DNA from: Microbacteriaceae bacterium PS02068
GTDB taxonomy: Bacteria > Actinomycetota > Actinomycetes > Actinomycetales > Microbacteriaceae
Direction: 5' to 3'
Assembly (NCBI GenBank): GCA_029959325.1
Contig: JASCPF010000016.1
Coordinates: forward strand, 1 to 55,395
DNA: 55,395 nucleotides
In this document: positions 17,057 through 25,278 of the stretch, in pieces
Position numbering within the stretch: the first letter of the stretch is position 1
How the letters are laid out: each line of letters begins with the position of its first letter
Made by a program: the position numbers and the translations under genes
Notes under the pieces: generated by a model
Databases searched by the model: none
What the model was told of the DNA's origin: nothing
Seen by the model: the letters and a program-made list of their open reading frames with translations, nothing else

Positions 17057-17479
17057 GTGATCGTCGGTATCGGCGTCGACCTCGTCGACATTCCGCGCTT
17101 CGAGCGGGCGATCGCGCGCACGCCGCGACTGGTGGAGCGCCTGTTCACACCGGCCGAACGCACGCTGCGGCCGCATTCGCTGGCGGCGCGCTATGCCGCG
17201 AAGGAGGCGCTGATCAAGGCGCTCGGCGGCTCTGAGGGCGTGCACTGGACCGACATCGAGGTCGCCGCCGAGCCCGGCGGGCGCCCCATCTTCGCGCTGA
17301 GCGGTGAGACGGATGCCACGGTGTCGGCCCGCGGCATCACCGCGCTGCACCTCTCGCTCAGCCACGATGCCGGGCTCGCGACGGCGTACGTCGTCGCCGA
17401 GGGCGAAGGCAGGGTCGTGACGGAGTGCTTCATCGCCGAGCCCGACCCCGAGGCGCCCGCGCCGGAGGCATCCGCATGA
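17057..17479 (+). CDS. acpS: Holo-[acyl-carrier-protein] synthase
   Basis: 140 residues from GTG 17057, which lies 6 nt after a TAGGCT box. MIVGIGVDLVDIPRFERAI carries the Asp that binds Mg2+, and LAARYAAKEALIKALGG carries the conserved Glu and Lys of the AcpS family. The enzyme transfers 4'-phosphopantetheine from CoA to the acyl carrier protein. The C-terminal 20 residues (from FIAEPDPEAP) are a Pro/Glu-rich extension not needed for the fold. The stop overlaps the alr start (ATGA), so the two are translationally coupled, a common actinobacterial order. Confidence 0.95.
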   Translation: MIVGIGVDLVDIPRFERAIARTPRLVERLFTPAERTLRPHSLAARYAAKEALIKALGGSEGVHWTDIEVAAEPGGRPIFALSGETDATVSARGITALHLSLSHDAGLATAYVVAEGEGRVVTECFIAEPDPEAPAPEASA

Positions 17480-18600
17480 GCCACCTGCCCGCGGGGACGA
17501 TGCGCGAAGCGCTCATCGACACGTCCGCGATCACCGAGAACGTGCGGCACCTGCGTCGGCTGACCGATTCCGACGTCATCGCGGTGGTCAAGGCTGACGG
17601 CTACGGCCACGGCGCGGTGCGCTCGGCGAACGCGGCGCTGGTCGGCGGGGCGAACCGGATCGGCGTCGCCGAGATCGCCGAGGGTCTGGCGCTGCGCCGC
17701 GCCGGCATCGACGCCCCGATCCTCGCGTGGCTGCACGCGCCCGGGGCATCCTTCGCCGAAGCGGCCGCCGCGGGCCTCGAACTCGGGATCTCGAGCTTCG
17801 ACCAGCTGCTTGCCGCCGCGGCAGCGGCATCGGCCGTGCGTGCCGTCGCCGTGCATCTGAAGGTCGAGACCGGCCTCGGCCGCAACGGCATCGCGCCCGC
17901 CGACGTGCCGACGGTGTTCGCCGAAGCGGCGCGACTCGAACGCATCGGCAAGCTGCGTGTCGTGGGCATCTTCAGCCACCTCTCCAATACGAGCGAGGCC
18001 GACGACCGGGCGGCACTCGCACGGTTCGAAGACGCCCTGGCGCTCGCCGCGACCTACGGCCTGACCCCGCGCGTGCGCCACCTCGCGGCCTCGCACGCGG
18101 CGTTCGAGATCCCCGAGGCGCGCTTCGACTGCGTGCGGCTCGGGATCGCGATCTACGGGCTCTCGCCCTTCGCGGATCGCACCTCGGCCGAGCTGGGCCT
18201 GCGCCCGGCGATGACCCTGCGCGCCGGCGTCGCGGCGGTCCGCCGCGTGCCCGCGGGGCAGGGTGTGTCGTACGGCTACACCCACCGCACCGAGGGTGAC
18301 ACGACGCTCGCGCTCGTGCCGATCGGGTACGCCGACGGGGTTCCGCGTGCGGCATCGGGCGGGGCCGCCGTCCGCATCGGGGGAGCGACCTTCCCGGTCG
18401 CGGGTCGCATCGCGATGGACCAGTTCGTCGTCGACGTCGGCGACCACCCGGTTGCCGTCGGGGATGAGGCCCTCCTCTTCGGCGATCCGACCCTCGGTGC
18501 GCCGCCGGTCGAGGCGTGGGCCGACGCTGCGGGAACCATCAACTACGAGATCGTCACCCGCATCGGCCCCCGCGTGCCGCGCCGCGAGGCCGCCCGATGA
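17476..18600 (+). CDS. alr: Alanine racemase
   Basis: 374 residues from ATG 17476, which overlaps the acpS stop by 4 nt. DSDVIAVVKADGYGHGAV contains the PLP lysine (Lys39). The C-terminal beta domain has GQGVSYGYTHRTEGDTTLALVPIGYADGVPR, including the catalytic tyrosine of the partner subunit. The enzyme interconverts L- and D-alanine for peptidoglycan and is cytosolic and dimeric. Its TGA at 18598-18600 forms ATGA with an ATG that would naturally start tsaE. That ATG and the next 11 bases recur 146 bp downstream, where tsaE really starts, so an insertion appears to have separated the two genes. Confidence 0.96.
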   Translation: MSHLPAGTMREALIDTSAITENVRHLRRLTDSDVIAVVKADGYGHGAVRSANAALVGGANRIGVAEIAEGLALRRAGIDAPILAWLHAPGASFAEAAAAGLELGISSFDQLLAAAAAASAVRAVAVHLKVETGLGRNGIAPADVPTVFAEAARLERIGKLRVVGIFSHLSNTSEADDRAALARFEDALALAATYGLTPRVRHLAASHAAFEIPEARFDCVRLGIAIYGLSPFADRTSAELGLRPAMTLRAGVAAVRRVPAGQGVSYGYTHRTEGDTTLALVPIGYADGVPRAASGGAAVRIGGATFPVAGRIAMDQFVVDVGDHPVAVGDEALLFGDPTLGAPPVEAWADAAGTINYEIVTRIGPRVPRREAAR

Positions 18601-18756
18601 GCGGGCTCGATACTCGCGTACCGCCTGCGGACGTACCGTATGCAGGATCAATGCTCCCGCAGCACGGAGCGACCCGCGGAAATACGCGGGCGATCGTTGT
18701 CCGGGCGAGCGTACGTCCTGAATACGGTACGGGAGGGCGGGTATGAGCGGGCTCGA
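18597..18756 (+). mobile_element. MITE-like insertion between alr and tsaE with 14-bp direct repeat
   Basis: ATGAGCGGGCTCGA occurs at 18597-18610 and again at 18743-18756. The 132 bp between (18611-18742) contains a long imperfect inverted repeat: GTACCGTATGCAGGA (18633-18647) against TCCTGAATACGGTAC (18716-18730), 14 of 15 pairing. An inner dyad CCCGCG-gaaata-CGCGGG lies at 18673-18690. The first ATG opens a 48-codon frame that is probably only read-through. The direct repeats fit a target-site duplication and the dyads fit a non-autonomous element. No transposase is present. Other explanations are a local duplication or a regulatory hairpin. Confidence 0.55.
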
Positions 18757-19261
18757 CGCGTTCGTCGGCGAGCGTGAGATCAGCTCGCCCGATGAGATGG
18801 ATGCACTGGGGCGCGCCTTCGGCGCCGCGCTTCACGCCGGTGACCTCGTCGTGCTCACGGGTGCCCTCGGCGCCGGCAAGACGACCCTCACGCGGGGCAT
18901 CGCCGCGGCCCTCGACGTGCGGGGGCGCGTGCAGAGCCCGACGTTCGTGATCGCCCGCACGCATCCCGCGCTCGGCGAGGGCCCCGCGCTCGTGCACGTG
19001 GATGCCTACCGCCTGGGCACCGACGGCGAGCTCGACGACCTCGACATCGACTTCGCGCACTCGATCGTCGTCGCGGAATGGGCCGCCCCTTTCGCCGCCG
19101 CCGTCGCGGACACGTGGTGGGAGGTCGAGATCGACCGGGGCTGGTCGGGGACGGGCCTCGACACGGCGTGCGGCACGGCCGGCCCGCACGCCGCCGACAT
19201 GGAAGATGCCGCGCCGCGCCGGGTGCGCGTCTCGCGCCGCAACGCGGCGGACTCGCGCTGA
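18743..19261 (+). CDS. tsaE: tRNA threonylcarbamoyladenosine biosynthesis ATPase TsaE
   Basis: 172 residues. The Walker A motif GALGAGKTT lies at about residues 40-48, and SPTFVIARTH plus VHVDAYRLGTDGELDDLDIDF are TsaE signatures. TsaE is the ATPase that cycles the TsaB-TsaD complex in making t6A37 on ANN-decoding tRNAs. The C-terminal 45 residues (DRGWSGTGLDTACG... onward) extend beyond the usual core and are probably lineage-specific. The ATG at 18743 is preceded by GGGAGGGCGGGT, which could serve as a ribosome site and derives from the inserted element. The next gene, tsaB, starts 46 bp downstream with its own -10 box. Confidence 0.92.
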   Translation: MSGLDAFVGEREISSPDEMDALGRAFGAALHAGDLVVLTGALGAGKTTLTRGIAAALDVRGRVQSPTFVIARTHPALGEGPALVHVDAYRLGTDGELDDLDIDFAHSIVVAEWAAPFAAAVADTWWEVEIDRGWSGTGLDTACGTAGPHAADMEDAAPRRVRVSRRNAADSR

Positions 19262-19294
19262 CATCGCGCTGAGTCGACCGCCGCGCCGCCCGAC

Positions 19295-19300
19295 TACCCT
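19295..19300 (+). promoter_or_regulatory. -10 box of leaderless tsaB promoter
   Basis: TACCCT followed by 7 nt and GTG 19308. Confidence 0.45.
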
Positions 19301-19307
19301 GGAACAC

Positions 19308-19988
19308 GTGATCCTCGGCATCGACACCTCGCTCGGCACGGCCGTGGCCGTCGTCGAATCCGACGGGGTCGTGCGGGCCGAGGCATCCAGCGGCAATCCG
19401 CTCGGGCACGCCGAGGTCATCGGCACGCTGCTGCAGACCGCCCTCGCGGATGCCGCGCACGGCGCCATTGGCCAGACGGCCGCCGCCGAGACGGTCGAGA
19501 TCACGTATGTCGCTGCCGGCATGGGCCCCGGGCCCTTCACGGGGTTGCGGGTGGGCATCGCCGCCGCGCGTGCCTTCGCGCTCGGTCGCGGCCTGCCCGT
19601 GGTCGCGGTGCCCAGCCACGATGCGGCGGCGCTCGGCGTGCTGCTGGCGGCCGCGCTCGCCGACCCGTTCGGCGAGACGCCGCGCTTCGCCGTCGTGACC
19701 GACGCCCGCCGTCGCGAGTTCGCCTATTCGGTGTACGACGGGGTCGACGACGACGGCATCCCCGTGCGGGTCGCCGGCCCGGCGCTCGCGCCGCGCGACG
19801 ACATCGACGCCGTGCTCGCGGGCCTCGCGGCCGAGCGGCGTGACGTCGCGACGGTCTCGGCAGCGATGGTCGCAACGCTCGCCGCCCGTGCGGTCGCCGC
19901 CGGCCGTGAGCTGGCGGGTCCCGAACCGCTCTACCTGCGCGCACCCGACGTGACGCTGCCCGCCCCGCGCAAGGCGGTGGGCGCGTGA
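19308..19988 (+). CDS. tsaB: tRNA threonylcarbamoyladenosine complex dimerisation subunit TsaB
   Basis: 226 residues from GTG 19308. The frame is open far upstream, but the protein fold must begin at MILGIDTSLGTAVAVVESDG, the ASKHA phosphate-1 strand. HAEVIGTLLQTAL and AAGMGPGPFTGLRVGIAAARAFALG are the other TsaB signatures. It forms a heterodimer with TsaD, supporting t6A synthesis, and lacks a functional ATP site of its own as usual. It overlaps rimI by 4 nt (GTGA). The run tsaE-tsaB-rimI-tsaD is the standard order in Actinobacteria. Confidence 0.93.
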   Translation: MILGIDTSLGTAVAVVESDGVVRAEASSGNPLGHAEVIGTLLQTALADAAHGAIGQTAAAETVEITYVAAGMGPGPFTGLRVGIAAARAFALGRGLPVVAVPSHDAAALGVLLAAALADPFGETPRFAVVTDARRREFAYSVYDGVDDDGIPVRVAGPALAPRDDIDAVLAGLAAERRDVATVSAAMVATLAARAVAAGRELAGPEPLYLRAPDVTLPAPRKAVGA

Positions 19989-20491
19989 GCACGATCCGCG
20001 TCGCGACGCCCGCCGACCTCGACGCCATCATGGCGATCGAGCACGCCGCGTTCCCCTCCGATGCCTGGAGCGCCGCGATGATGGCCGAAGAGCTCGCCTC
20101 GCCGCACACGCACTATGTCGTCGTGGTCCCGGTCGGGGCGGGCCCGATCGAGGGGTATGCGGGGCTCCGCGCCCCCGCGCGGGCGAACGACGGCGACATC
20201 CAGACGATCGCGCTCGCCGAGTCGGCGCGGGGGCGCGGCACCGGCCGCGCGCTGCTGACGGCGCTGCTCGACGAGGCATCCCGCCGCGATGTCCGCACGG
20301 TCTTCCTCGACGTGCGTGCCGACAACCCGGTCGCACAGCAGCTGTACCTCTCCGAGGGCTTCCGCGAGATCGGCCGGCGCGCGAACTACTACGCGGCCGA
20401 CGGCGTCGACGCGATCGTCATGCAGCTCGACGTGCGGTCATGGGCCGCAGCCCGATCCGGTCGGCCGGAAGAAGCGGGGGCGTGCACGTGA
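19985..20491 (+). CDS. rimI: Ribosomal protein S18-alanine N-acetyltransferase-like GNAT
   Basis: 168 residues from GTG 19985, overlapping the tsaB stop. This is a GNAT fold: [34 protein letters not shown] at the N-terminus, acetyl-CoA motif A as [23 protein letters not shown], and [28 protein letters not shown] at the C-terminal end, which is the RimI signature. In E. coli RimI acetylates the N-terminus of ribosomal protein S18. In Actinobacteria the tsaB-linked homologue may have other protein N-terminal substrates. The C-terminal tail after residue 148 is variable. The stop overlaps the GTG of a 32-codon open frame leading to tsaD. Confidence 0.88.
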   Translation: MSTIRVATPADLDAIMAIEHAAFPSDAWSAAMMAEELASPHTHYVVVVPVGAGPIEGYAGLRAPARANDGDIQTIALAESARGRGTGRALLTALLDEASRRDVRTVFLDVRADNPVAQQLYLSEGFREIGRRANYYAADGVDAIVMQLDVRSWAAARSGRPEEAGACT

Positions 20492-20586
20492 ACGCGTCGC
20501 AAAGGCAGGGCGCATTGAACGCCGCCGCGTCGCCGGCCGCCGCAGAGGCCGATCGGCCCTGCTTTTCGCACGGAGTCGGCCGATGA
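20488..20586 (+). CDS. Possible 32-residue bridging ORF between rimI and tsaD
   Basis: A GTG at 20488 overlaps the rimI stop (GTGA), and the frame ends at TGA 20584-20586, overlapping the tsaD ATG (ATGA). It spans the otherwise untranslated gap exactly. A purine-rich AGCGGGGG tract lies about 7 nt before the GTG. The predicted peptide ([20 protein letters not shown]..., ending CFSHGVGR) has no recognisable motif. It may act as a coupling leader that keeps ribosomes on the message up to tsaD, or be a coincidence. Low confidence as a gene. Confidence 0.25.
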   Translation: MNASQRQGALNAAASPAAAEADRPCFSHGVGR

Positions 20587-21644
20587 GCGCCGCAGAACCG
20601 CTCGTCCTCGGCATCGAGACGAGCTGCGACGAGACGGGCATCGGCATCGTGCGCGGGCGCACCCTGCTCAGCAACACGATCGCGAGCTCGATGGACGAGC
20701 ACGCCCGCTACGGTGGGGTCGTCCCCGAGGTCGCCGCACGGGCGCACCTCGAGGCGCTGCAGCCGACGATCGAGGCCGCCGTGGCCGAGGCGGGCATCAC
20801 GCTGGACGAGCTCGACGCGATCGCCGTGACGAGCGGCCCGGGCCTGGCCGGAGCCCTCATGGTCGGCGTCGGCGCCGCGAAGGCGCTCGCGGTGAGCCTC
20901 GACAAGCCGCTTTACGCCGTGAACCATCTCGTCGGCCACATCGCGGCCGACATCCTGACCGGCGACGAGGTCGAGTACCCCACGATCGCCCTGCTCGTCA
21001 GTGGCGGCCACACGTCGCTGCTGCTCGTGCGCGATCTCGTCTCGGACGTCGAGCTGCTCGGTGAGACCCTCGACGATGCGGCGGGTGAGGCGTTCGACAA
21101 GATCGCGCGCATCCTCGGGCTGCCCTACCCGGGCGGTCCCGAGATCGACCGGGCCGCGGCGACCGGCGACCCGCAGGCCATCCGCTTCCCGCGGGGGCTG
21201 TCGCGGGCGTCCGACCTGGCGGAGCATCGCTACGACTTCTCGTTCTCGGGTCTGAAGACCGCCGTCGCCCGCTGGATCGAGCAGGCCGAGGCATCCGGCG
21301 CCGACGTCGACACGGCCGACGTCGCGGCGTCGTTCCGCGAAGCGGTCGTCGACGTGCTCGTGACGAAGGCGCTGGATGCCTGCACCCGCCATGACGTGCC
21401 GCGCCTGCTGCTCGGCGGCGGCGTGATCGCCAATCGCCGCCTGCGCGACGTCGCCCTCGAGCGTGCCGCTGCGGCGGGCGTCGCCGTGCGCATCCCGCCG
21501 CTGAGCCTGTGCACCGACAACGGCGCGATGATCGCGGCGCTCGCCGCGCAGCTGATCGCGCACGGGCGTCGCCCCTCGACCCTGGAGTTCGGCGCCGACT
21601 CGACCCTGCCGGTGACCGAGATCCAGATCGCGGAGGGCGCATGA
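20583..21644 (+). CDS. tsaD: tRNA N6-adenosine threonylcarbamoyltransferase TsaD
   Basis: 353 residues from ATG 20583. The frame is open upstream, but [19 protein letters not shown] is the conserved family N-terminus. Other signatures are [31 protein letters not shown], the metal-binding [11 protein letters not shown] histidines, [17 protein letters not shown] and the C-terminal [14 protein letters not shown]. It transfers threonylcarbamoyl from TC-AMP to A37 of tRNA, together with TsaB and TsaE encoded just upstream. The stop overlaps the next start (ATGA), coupling it to a small membrane protein. Confidence 0.97.
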   Translation: MSAAEPLVLGIETSCDETGIGIVRGRTLLSNTIASSMDEHARYGGVVPEVAARAHLEALQPTIEAAVAEAGITLDELDAIAVTSGPGLAGALMVGVGAAKALAVSLDKPLYAVNHLVGHIAADILTGDEVEYPTIALLVSGGHTSLLLVRDLVSDVELLGETLDDAAGEAFDKIARILGLPYPGGPEIDRAAATGDPQAIRFPRGLSRASDLAEHRYDFSFSGLKTAVARWIEQAEASGADVDTADVAASFREAVVDVLVTKALDACTRHDVPRLLLGGGVIANRRLRDVALERAAAAGVAVRIPPLSLCTDNGAMIAALAAQLIAHGRRPSTLEFGADSTLPVTEIQIAEGA

Positions 21645-22141
21645 CCGACGAACGGATGCCTGCGCAGCCGCGCGCAACCCCGCCCGACGCGATCCCGCCC
21701 GACGCGACCCCGCCCGCGGCGGTGGTCGCATCGCGCACCGAGGCCCCGTCTGACGACGTCGCCGCGACGGCGACGGCGTCGCTCCCCGGCGCGCACCGCG
21801 GCGGCTTCCGGCGCGAGCTGACGGAACCCGTCCCGATCATCGCGGCCGTGCATACCGAACCCGAGTGGTCGCCCGACCCTGGCTCGCAGAGCGCCGTCCC
21901 CCTTCCGCGCAGCGCGCCGTGGGGGCTGACCTTCGGCATCCTCGGTCTCATCGTCTCGTTCCTCGTCGGCTGGGGCTTCCTGATCGGGCTGGTCGGAACA
22001 GGCCTCGCGATCGTCGCCCTGCGCCGCCCGTGGGAGAGTCGGGAGGTCGCCGTGTGGGCCCTGTGCCTCAGCGTCGTCTCGGTGCTGTACAGCGCCGGCT
22101 GGCTCTGGTGGGCCTCGACGCAGGGTCCGCTCTTCGGCTGA
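21641..22141 (+). CDS. DUF4190-like small membrane protein
   Basis: 166 residues from ATG 21641, overlapping the tsaD stop. The first about 90 residues are Pro/Ala-rich and probably disordered and cytosolic. Two membrane helices follow: [34 protein letters not shown] and a second at [22 protein letters not shown]. The second half resembles DUF4190-type proteins of Actinobacteria. It is the last gene of the acpS-alr-tsa run and converges with the hydrolase at 22174. I infer no function. The link to tsaD is positional only. Confidence 0.7.
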   Translation: MTDERMPAQPRATPPDAIPPDATPPAAVVASRTEAPSDDVAATATASLPGAHRGGFRRELTEPVPIIAAVHTEPEWSPDPGSQSAVPLPRSAPWGLTFGILGLIVSFLVGWGFLIGLVGTGLAIVALRRPWESREVAVWALCLSVVSVLYSAGWLWWASTQGPLFG

Positions 22142-22173
22142 GCGCCCGGGCCGCCGCCCGACGCGCCGCCCGG

Positions 22174-23835
22174 CTACTGCTCGTGGCGCGGTATCTCCGA
22201 GTAGCTCTCGAGCGTGGCTTGGATCCGTTGCAACGCGGCATCGTCGATGCCGTCGGTCGGGGCCACCTGCTGCCAGGCGGTGAGCACGACGTCGCCGTAG
22301 TTGTGGCCGTACGAGGCGGGCACGGCCTCGCCGACGAGCATGTCGACGGTGACCTGCAGTGCGGTGACGATCGGGATCCAGCGCATCGACGGGCTGATGT
22401 CGGGGCTGCGCTGATCGTCGGCGAGCCAGTCCGGCGAGCGCCACAGCAGTTCCGGAGAAAGCCACGTGACCGGATCGGTCGCGTGCTGCAGATAGAGCGC
22501 GCGCGGTTTCTCCCAGGGTCCGGCGAGCAACGACTCGTCGTCGGCGCGTGACATCCAGCGAACCTCGCGGCCGGCGTCGAGCACGGGCTGCCAGGCGGGG
22601 CTGCCCTCGTCGCGCGCCGCCTGCAGGCTGCGCCAGAGCGGAGAGCCGTTCGGGCTGCCGACGAACAGTGCGCCGTCCGTGCGCGCACGCAGGTCTGAGA
22701 GATCGGTGAACACCGCCTGGCTGCCGTGTGCGCCGAGGCTGAGCCCGTACGAGAGGAGTATCGGCCTCTTGTCGGCGGGAAGGGAATCCACCTTCGCTTC
22801 GACAGCGCTGAACAGCGCTCGGGCAGCCTCGACGGGAGCGTCGGGGTCGAAGACGAACGACACCCAGCTCGGCGTGTAGGCGTACTGCATCGCGGCGATC
22901 GCGGTGTCTCCGCCGTGCAGGTACTCGATCGCGTCCATCGTCTGCGGTTCGAGCCAGCCGGAACCGGTGGTCGTCGCGACGACGAGCACAGAGCGATCGA
23001 ATGCGCCCGTGCGTTCCAGCTCGTCGACGACGAGCCGCGTGCGCTCGGCGAGCGTGGGTGCCGACTCGAGCCCGGCATAGACGCGGATCGGCTCGGTCGC
23101 CTCGCGGCCGGTGAGTTCGGTGATCTCTGCGGCGGTCGGCCCGCCGCCGACGAACGCTGCTCCGTGCCGCCCCAGCGATTCCCACGAGATGGCTGATCCG
23201 GGTCCCGCCGAACGGAACGACGAGCTGGGCTGGTGAACGCCGGCGTCCGGCAGCCGATTGCGGTCGAAGTAGACGCGGTCGACGACGGCGAGCGCGGCGA
23301 ACACGAGTCCTGCAGCGACGCCTGCGACGACGACCGCCGACAGCACGGTCGCGAGCGCCGCGCTCATGCGCCGGCGCAGGCGCGAATGCACCCCGCGAAC
23401 CGCCTTCCCGCACAGAAGCACCAGCGCCGCGACGGGGACGAACGCGATCGCGAAGCCGACGACGTTCGCGCCGTCGAGGGGCGGCATGCTCACGAGGCGC
23501 CGTACCTCGTTCTGCCACACCACCGACAAGGCGGAAAGCGCGCCCACGGCCACAAGCCAGGCTCCGGCATACACGAGCCACCAGGTTCGCGCGGCCCGCG
23601 AGGTCGGCCCGAGGCGCGGAAAGGTGCCGCGCCTCCCTGCGACAGTGCGGATGATCGCCCAGATCGTGGCGCCCAGCAGATACCCGATGCCGAACGCGAC
23701 GGCCGCGAGAACAGCCTGCAGGATGGTGGGCCGTGGCAGCAGCGACGGGGTCACGGACAGGATGGCGAACACCAGCCCGACGGCTGACCCGATCGGATCA
23801 AGCGTCCACCATCTCGCGCGGCTGGAGGTGGTCAA
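22174..23835 (-). CDS. Membrane-anchored alpha/beta-hydrolase (Abhydrolase_9 family)
   Basis: 553 residues with a TTG start at 23835. No better start is visible, so the N-terminus is less sure. Residues 15-185 hold four to five membrane helices, fitting the Abhydrolase_9 N-terminal domain. Residues 200-553 are an external catalytic domain with RVYAGLESAPTLAERTRLVVDELERTGAFDRSVLVVATTTGSGWL and the nucleophile elbow YGLSLGAHG (Ser366). TPSWVSFVFDPDAPV is a further conserved stretch. The family is common in Actinobacteria and is annotated only as alpha/beta-hydrolase, perhaps acting on lipids or cell-wall esters. It is single and converges with the DUF4190-like gene. Confidence 0.82.
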   Translation of the reverse strand: MTTSSRARWWTLDPIGSAVGLVFAILSVTPSLLPRPTILQAVLAAVAFGIGYLLGATIWAIIRTVAGRRGTFPRLGPTSRAARTWWLVYAGAWLVAVGALSALSVVWQNEVRRLVSMPPLDGANVVGFAIAFVPVAALVLLCGKAVRGVHSRLRRRMSAALATVLSAVVVAGVAAGLVFAALAVVDRVYFDRNRLPDAGVHQPSSSFRSAGPGSAISWESLGRHGAAFVGGGPTAAEITELTGREATEPIRVYAGLESAPTLAERTRLVVDELERTGAFDRSVLVVATTTGSGWLEPQTMDAIEYLHGGDTAIAAMQYAYTPSWVSFVFDPDAPVEAARALFSAVEAKVDSLPADKRPILLSYGLSLGAHGSQAVFTDLSDLRARTDGALFVGSPNGSPLWRSLQAARDEGSPAWQPVLDAGREVRWMSRADDESLLAGPWEKPRALYLQHATDPVTWLSPELLWRSPDWLADDQRSPDISPSMRWIPIVTALQVTVDMLVGEAVPASYGHNYGDVVLTAWQQVAPTDGIDDAALQRIQATLESYSEIPRHEQ

Positions 23836-23931
23836 TGGATGAGCACTTTGAGAGCGATGACCCGTGCACCCGCGCGAGGCTTCGACGAGTCGATGAGGTC
23901 TGGTTCTGTCACTGTGCGGGGCCTTGTCGTC

Positions 23932-25119
23932 TCACACGCGGTCGGCGAGCAGCGTCACCCGGGCGTCGCCCACGCGCGTCACGAACAGGGTCGCGCGCTC
24001 GCTTCCGCGCAGCTTCAGCTTCGTACGCAGAACGGCGGGGTCGAGATCGACCCCCCGCTTCTTGATCTCGAGCGTCCCGATGCCCCGCTCGCGCAGCGCC
24101 CGCCCCAGTGCCTTCAGATCGTTCGGCAGCTGCTCGCGCACGCGGAAGCTCTGGACGAAGGGGCTGGATGCCTGCTCGTCCGACGTCAGGTAGGCGATCT
24201 TCTCGTCGAGCATTCCGGCGCCGAGCGTGCGTGCCACCTCGCCGATCAGCCGTGCCCGGATGATCGCCCCCTCGGGCTCGTGCAGGTAGGCACCCAACGG
24301 GCGAGCCGGGGCGTCCTCGGCATCTTCCGCCGCGGTGAGCTCGGCGGCCGCGCCGCCGCGGATCACGAGCGCCGCGCGCCGCACCCCCGCGCGCGCCAGC
24401 GCGCCTGTCCAGACCACGAGCTCGATGGTCGAGCCGTCGACCGAGATCCACTGCGCCTCAGCGTCGGCGGGGATGAGGGTGCGATCGAACGCGGGGCCCA
24501 GCTTGATGCCGGCCGGCAGGCGCCCGGCGAGGCCGAAGACCCAGTCGAGCGGCGGCGACCAGTCGCCCGCGCCCACGCGCGAGGTCTCGCTGTGCCCGGC
24601 CGTGCGGCGCGCAGGGTCGAGCCACACGGCATCCACTCCCGTGAGATCCGCGTCTTCGGCGCGGCCGTGGCGCACCGTCGCGGCGTCGCCGAAGGGCGCG
24701 AGGTTGTAGGCGGCGAGTGCCGCGGTCACCTCGTCGACGTCGACCGCCAGCACGTCGAGACCGATCCCGGCGAACGCGAGGGCGTCGCCCCCGATGCCGC
24801 AGCCGAGGTCGGCGACCCGCCGGATGCCCGCGTCGCGAAACCTGCCCGCGTGCCGCGCGGCGACCTCGAGGCGGGTCGCCTGCTCGAGCCCCGCTCGGGT
24901 GAACAGCATGCGCCCCGCGAACTCGCCGAACTTCGCGCGGGCGCGAGTGCGCAGCCGCGCCTGCCCGACGGCAGCCGAGACGAGGTCGGGGGAGTGGCCG
25001 GCGGCGCGCAGCCGCGACACCGCGCGGGCGACGTCGTCGGCCGAGTCGATCGCGCCGAGCTCGTCGACGAGCCGCAGCCCGTCGGGCGTGAGCAGGGCGG
25101 TCAGCTCGGCGAGATCCAT
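23932..25119 (-). CDS. Class I SAM methyltransferase with THUMP-like C-terminal domain
   Basis: 395 residues from ATG 25119, placed 6 nt after TAGGCT (25126-25131 on the minus strand), a leaderless start. Residues 1-90 are helical. The SAM-binding Rossmann fold follows: RRVADLGCGIGGDALAFAGIGLDVLAVDVDE (motif I) and VDAVWLDPARR (a motif IV analogue resembling the DPPY loop of nucleic-acid methyltransferases). The C-terminal part (LPNDLKALGRALRERGIGTLEIKKRGVDLDPAVLRTKLKLRG) matches the THUMP-like domain of this actinobacterial family. An RNA substrate is suspected but not shown. It is divergent from the groES heat-shock promoter. Confidence 0.83.
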   Translation of the reverse strand: MDLAELTALLTPDGLRLVDELGAIDSADDVARAVSRLRAAGHSPDLVSAAVGQARLRTRARAKFGEFAGRMLFTRAGLEQATRLEVAARHAGRFRDAGIRRVADLGCGIGGDALAFAGIGLDVLAVDVDEVTAALAAYNLAPFGDAATVRHGRAEDADLTGVDAVWLDPARRTAGHSETSRVGAGDWSPPLDWVFGLAGRLPAGIKLGPAFDRTLIPADAEAQWISVDGSTIELVVWTGALARAGVRRAALVIRGGAAAELTAAEDAEDAPARPLGAYLHEPEGAIIRARLIGEVARTLGAGMLDEKIAYLTSDEQASSPFVQSFRVREQLPNDLKALGRALRERGIGTLEIKKRGVDLDPAVLRTKLKLRGSERATLFVTRVGDARVTLLADRV

Positions 25120-25125
25120 GCGCCC

Positions 25126-25131
25126 AGCCTA
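25126..25131 (-). promoter_or_regulatory. -10 box of leaderless methyltransferase promoter
   Basis: TAGGCT on the minus strand, 6 nt before ATG 25119. Confidence 0.5.
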
Positions 25132-25155
25132 TGCGTCGGGATCTGCGCGGCCAGA

Positions 25156-25182
25156 TTGGCACTCGCGTTGCACGAGTGCCAA
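25156..25182. promoter_or_regulatory. CIRCE operator 1 (HrcA site)
   Basis: TTGGCACTC-N9-GAGTGCCAA, a perfect 9-9-9 dyad one transition away from the consensus TTAGCACTC in each arm. It overlaps the -35 box of the groES promoter. Confidence 0.9.
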
Positions 25183-25196
25183 CGGCGCTCTAGACT
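25168..25196 (+). promoter_or_regulatory. groES SigA-type promoter
   Basis: TTGCAC (25168-25173) and TAGACT (25191-25196) with a 17-nt spacer. The transcript would start near 25203, at the edge of CIRCE 2, giving a leader of about 75 nt. Confidence 0.75.
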
Positions 25197-25201
25197 TGCC
25201 G

Positions 25202-25228
25202 TTAGCACTCCACCCCTTCGGGTGCTAA
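25202..25228. promoter_or_regulatory. CIRCE operator 2 (HrcA site)
   Basis: TTAGCACTC-N9-GGGTGCTAA. The left arm is consensus and the right arm has one mismatch. It covers the predicted transcription start of groES. Confidence 0.88.
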
Positions 25229-25278
25229 CCGAGTGTGATCGAGTCTTAGCTGTACGCCAAGTGAGAAAGAGGTAAACC

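Noticed and set aside
15019..17163. A 714-codon open frame on the minus strand opposite glmS
   Set aside because: It is the antisense shadow of glmS in GC-rich DNA (Arg/Asp/Gly/Val-rich, no domain), and glmS is unmistakable.
18597..18742. A 48-codon frame starting at the first ATGAGCGGGCTCGA copy
   Set aside because: It is read-through of the insertion: the first codons copy tsaE and the rest is repeat sequence.
21230..23581. A 783-codon open frame on the minus strand across the tsaD 3' end and the hydrolase gene
   Set aside because: It is a frame-shifted shadow of the hydrolase gene plus antisense tsaD. No family features.
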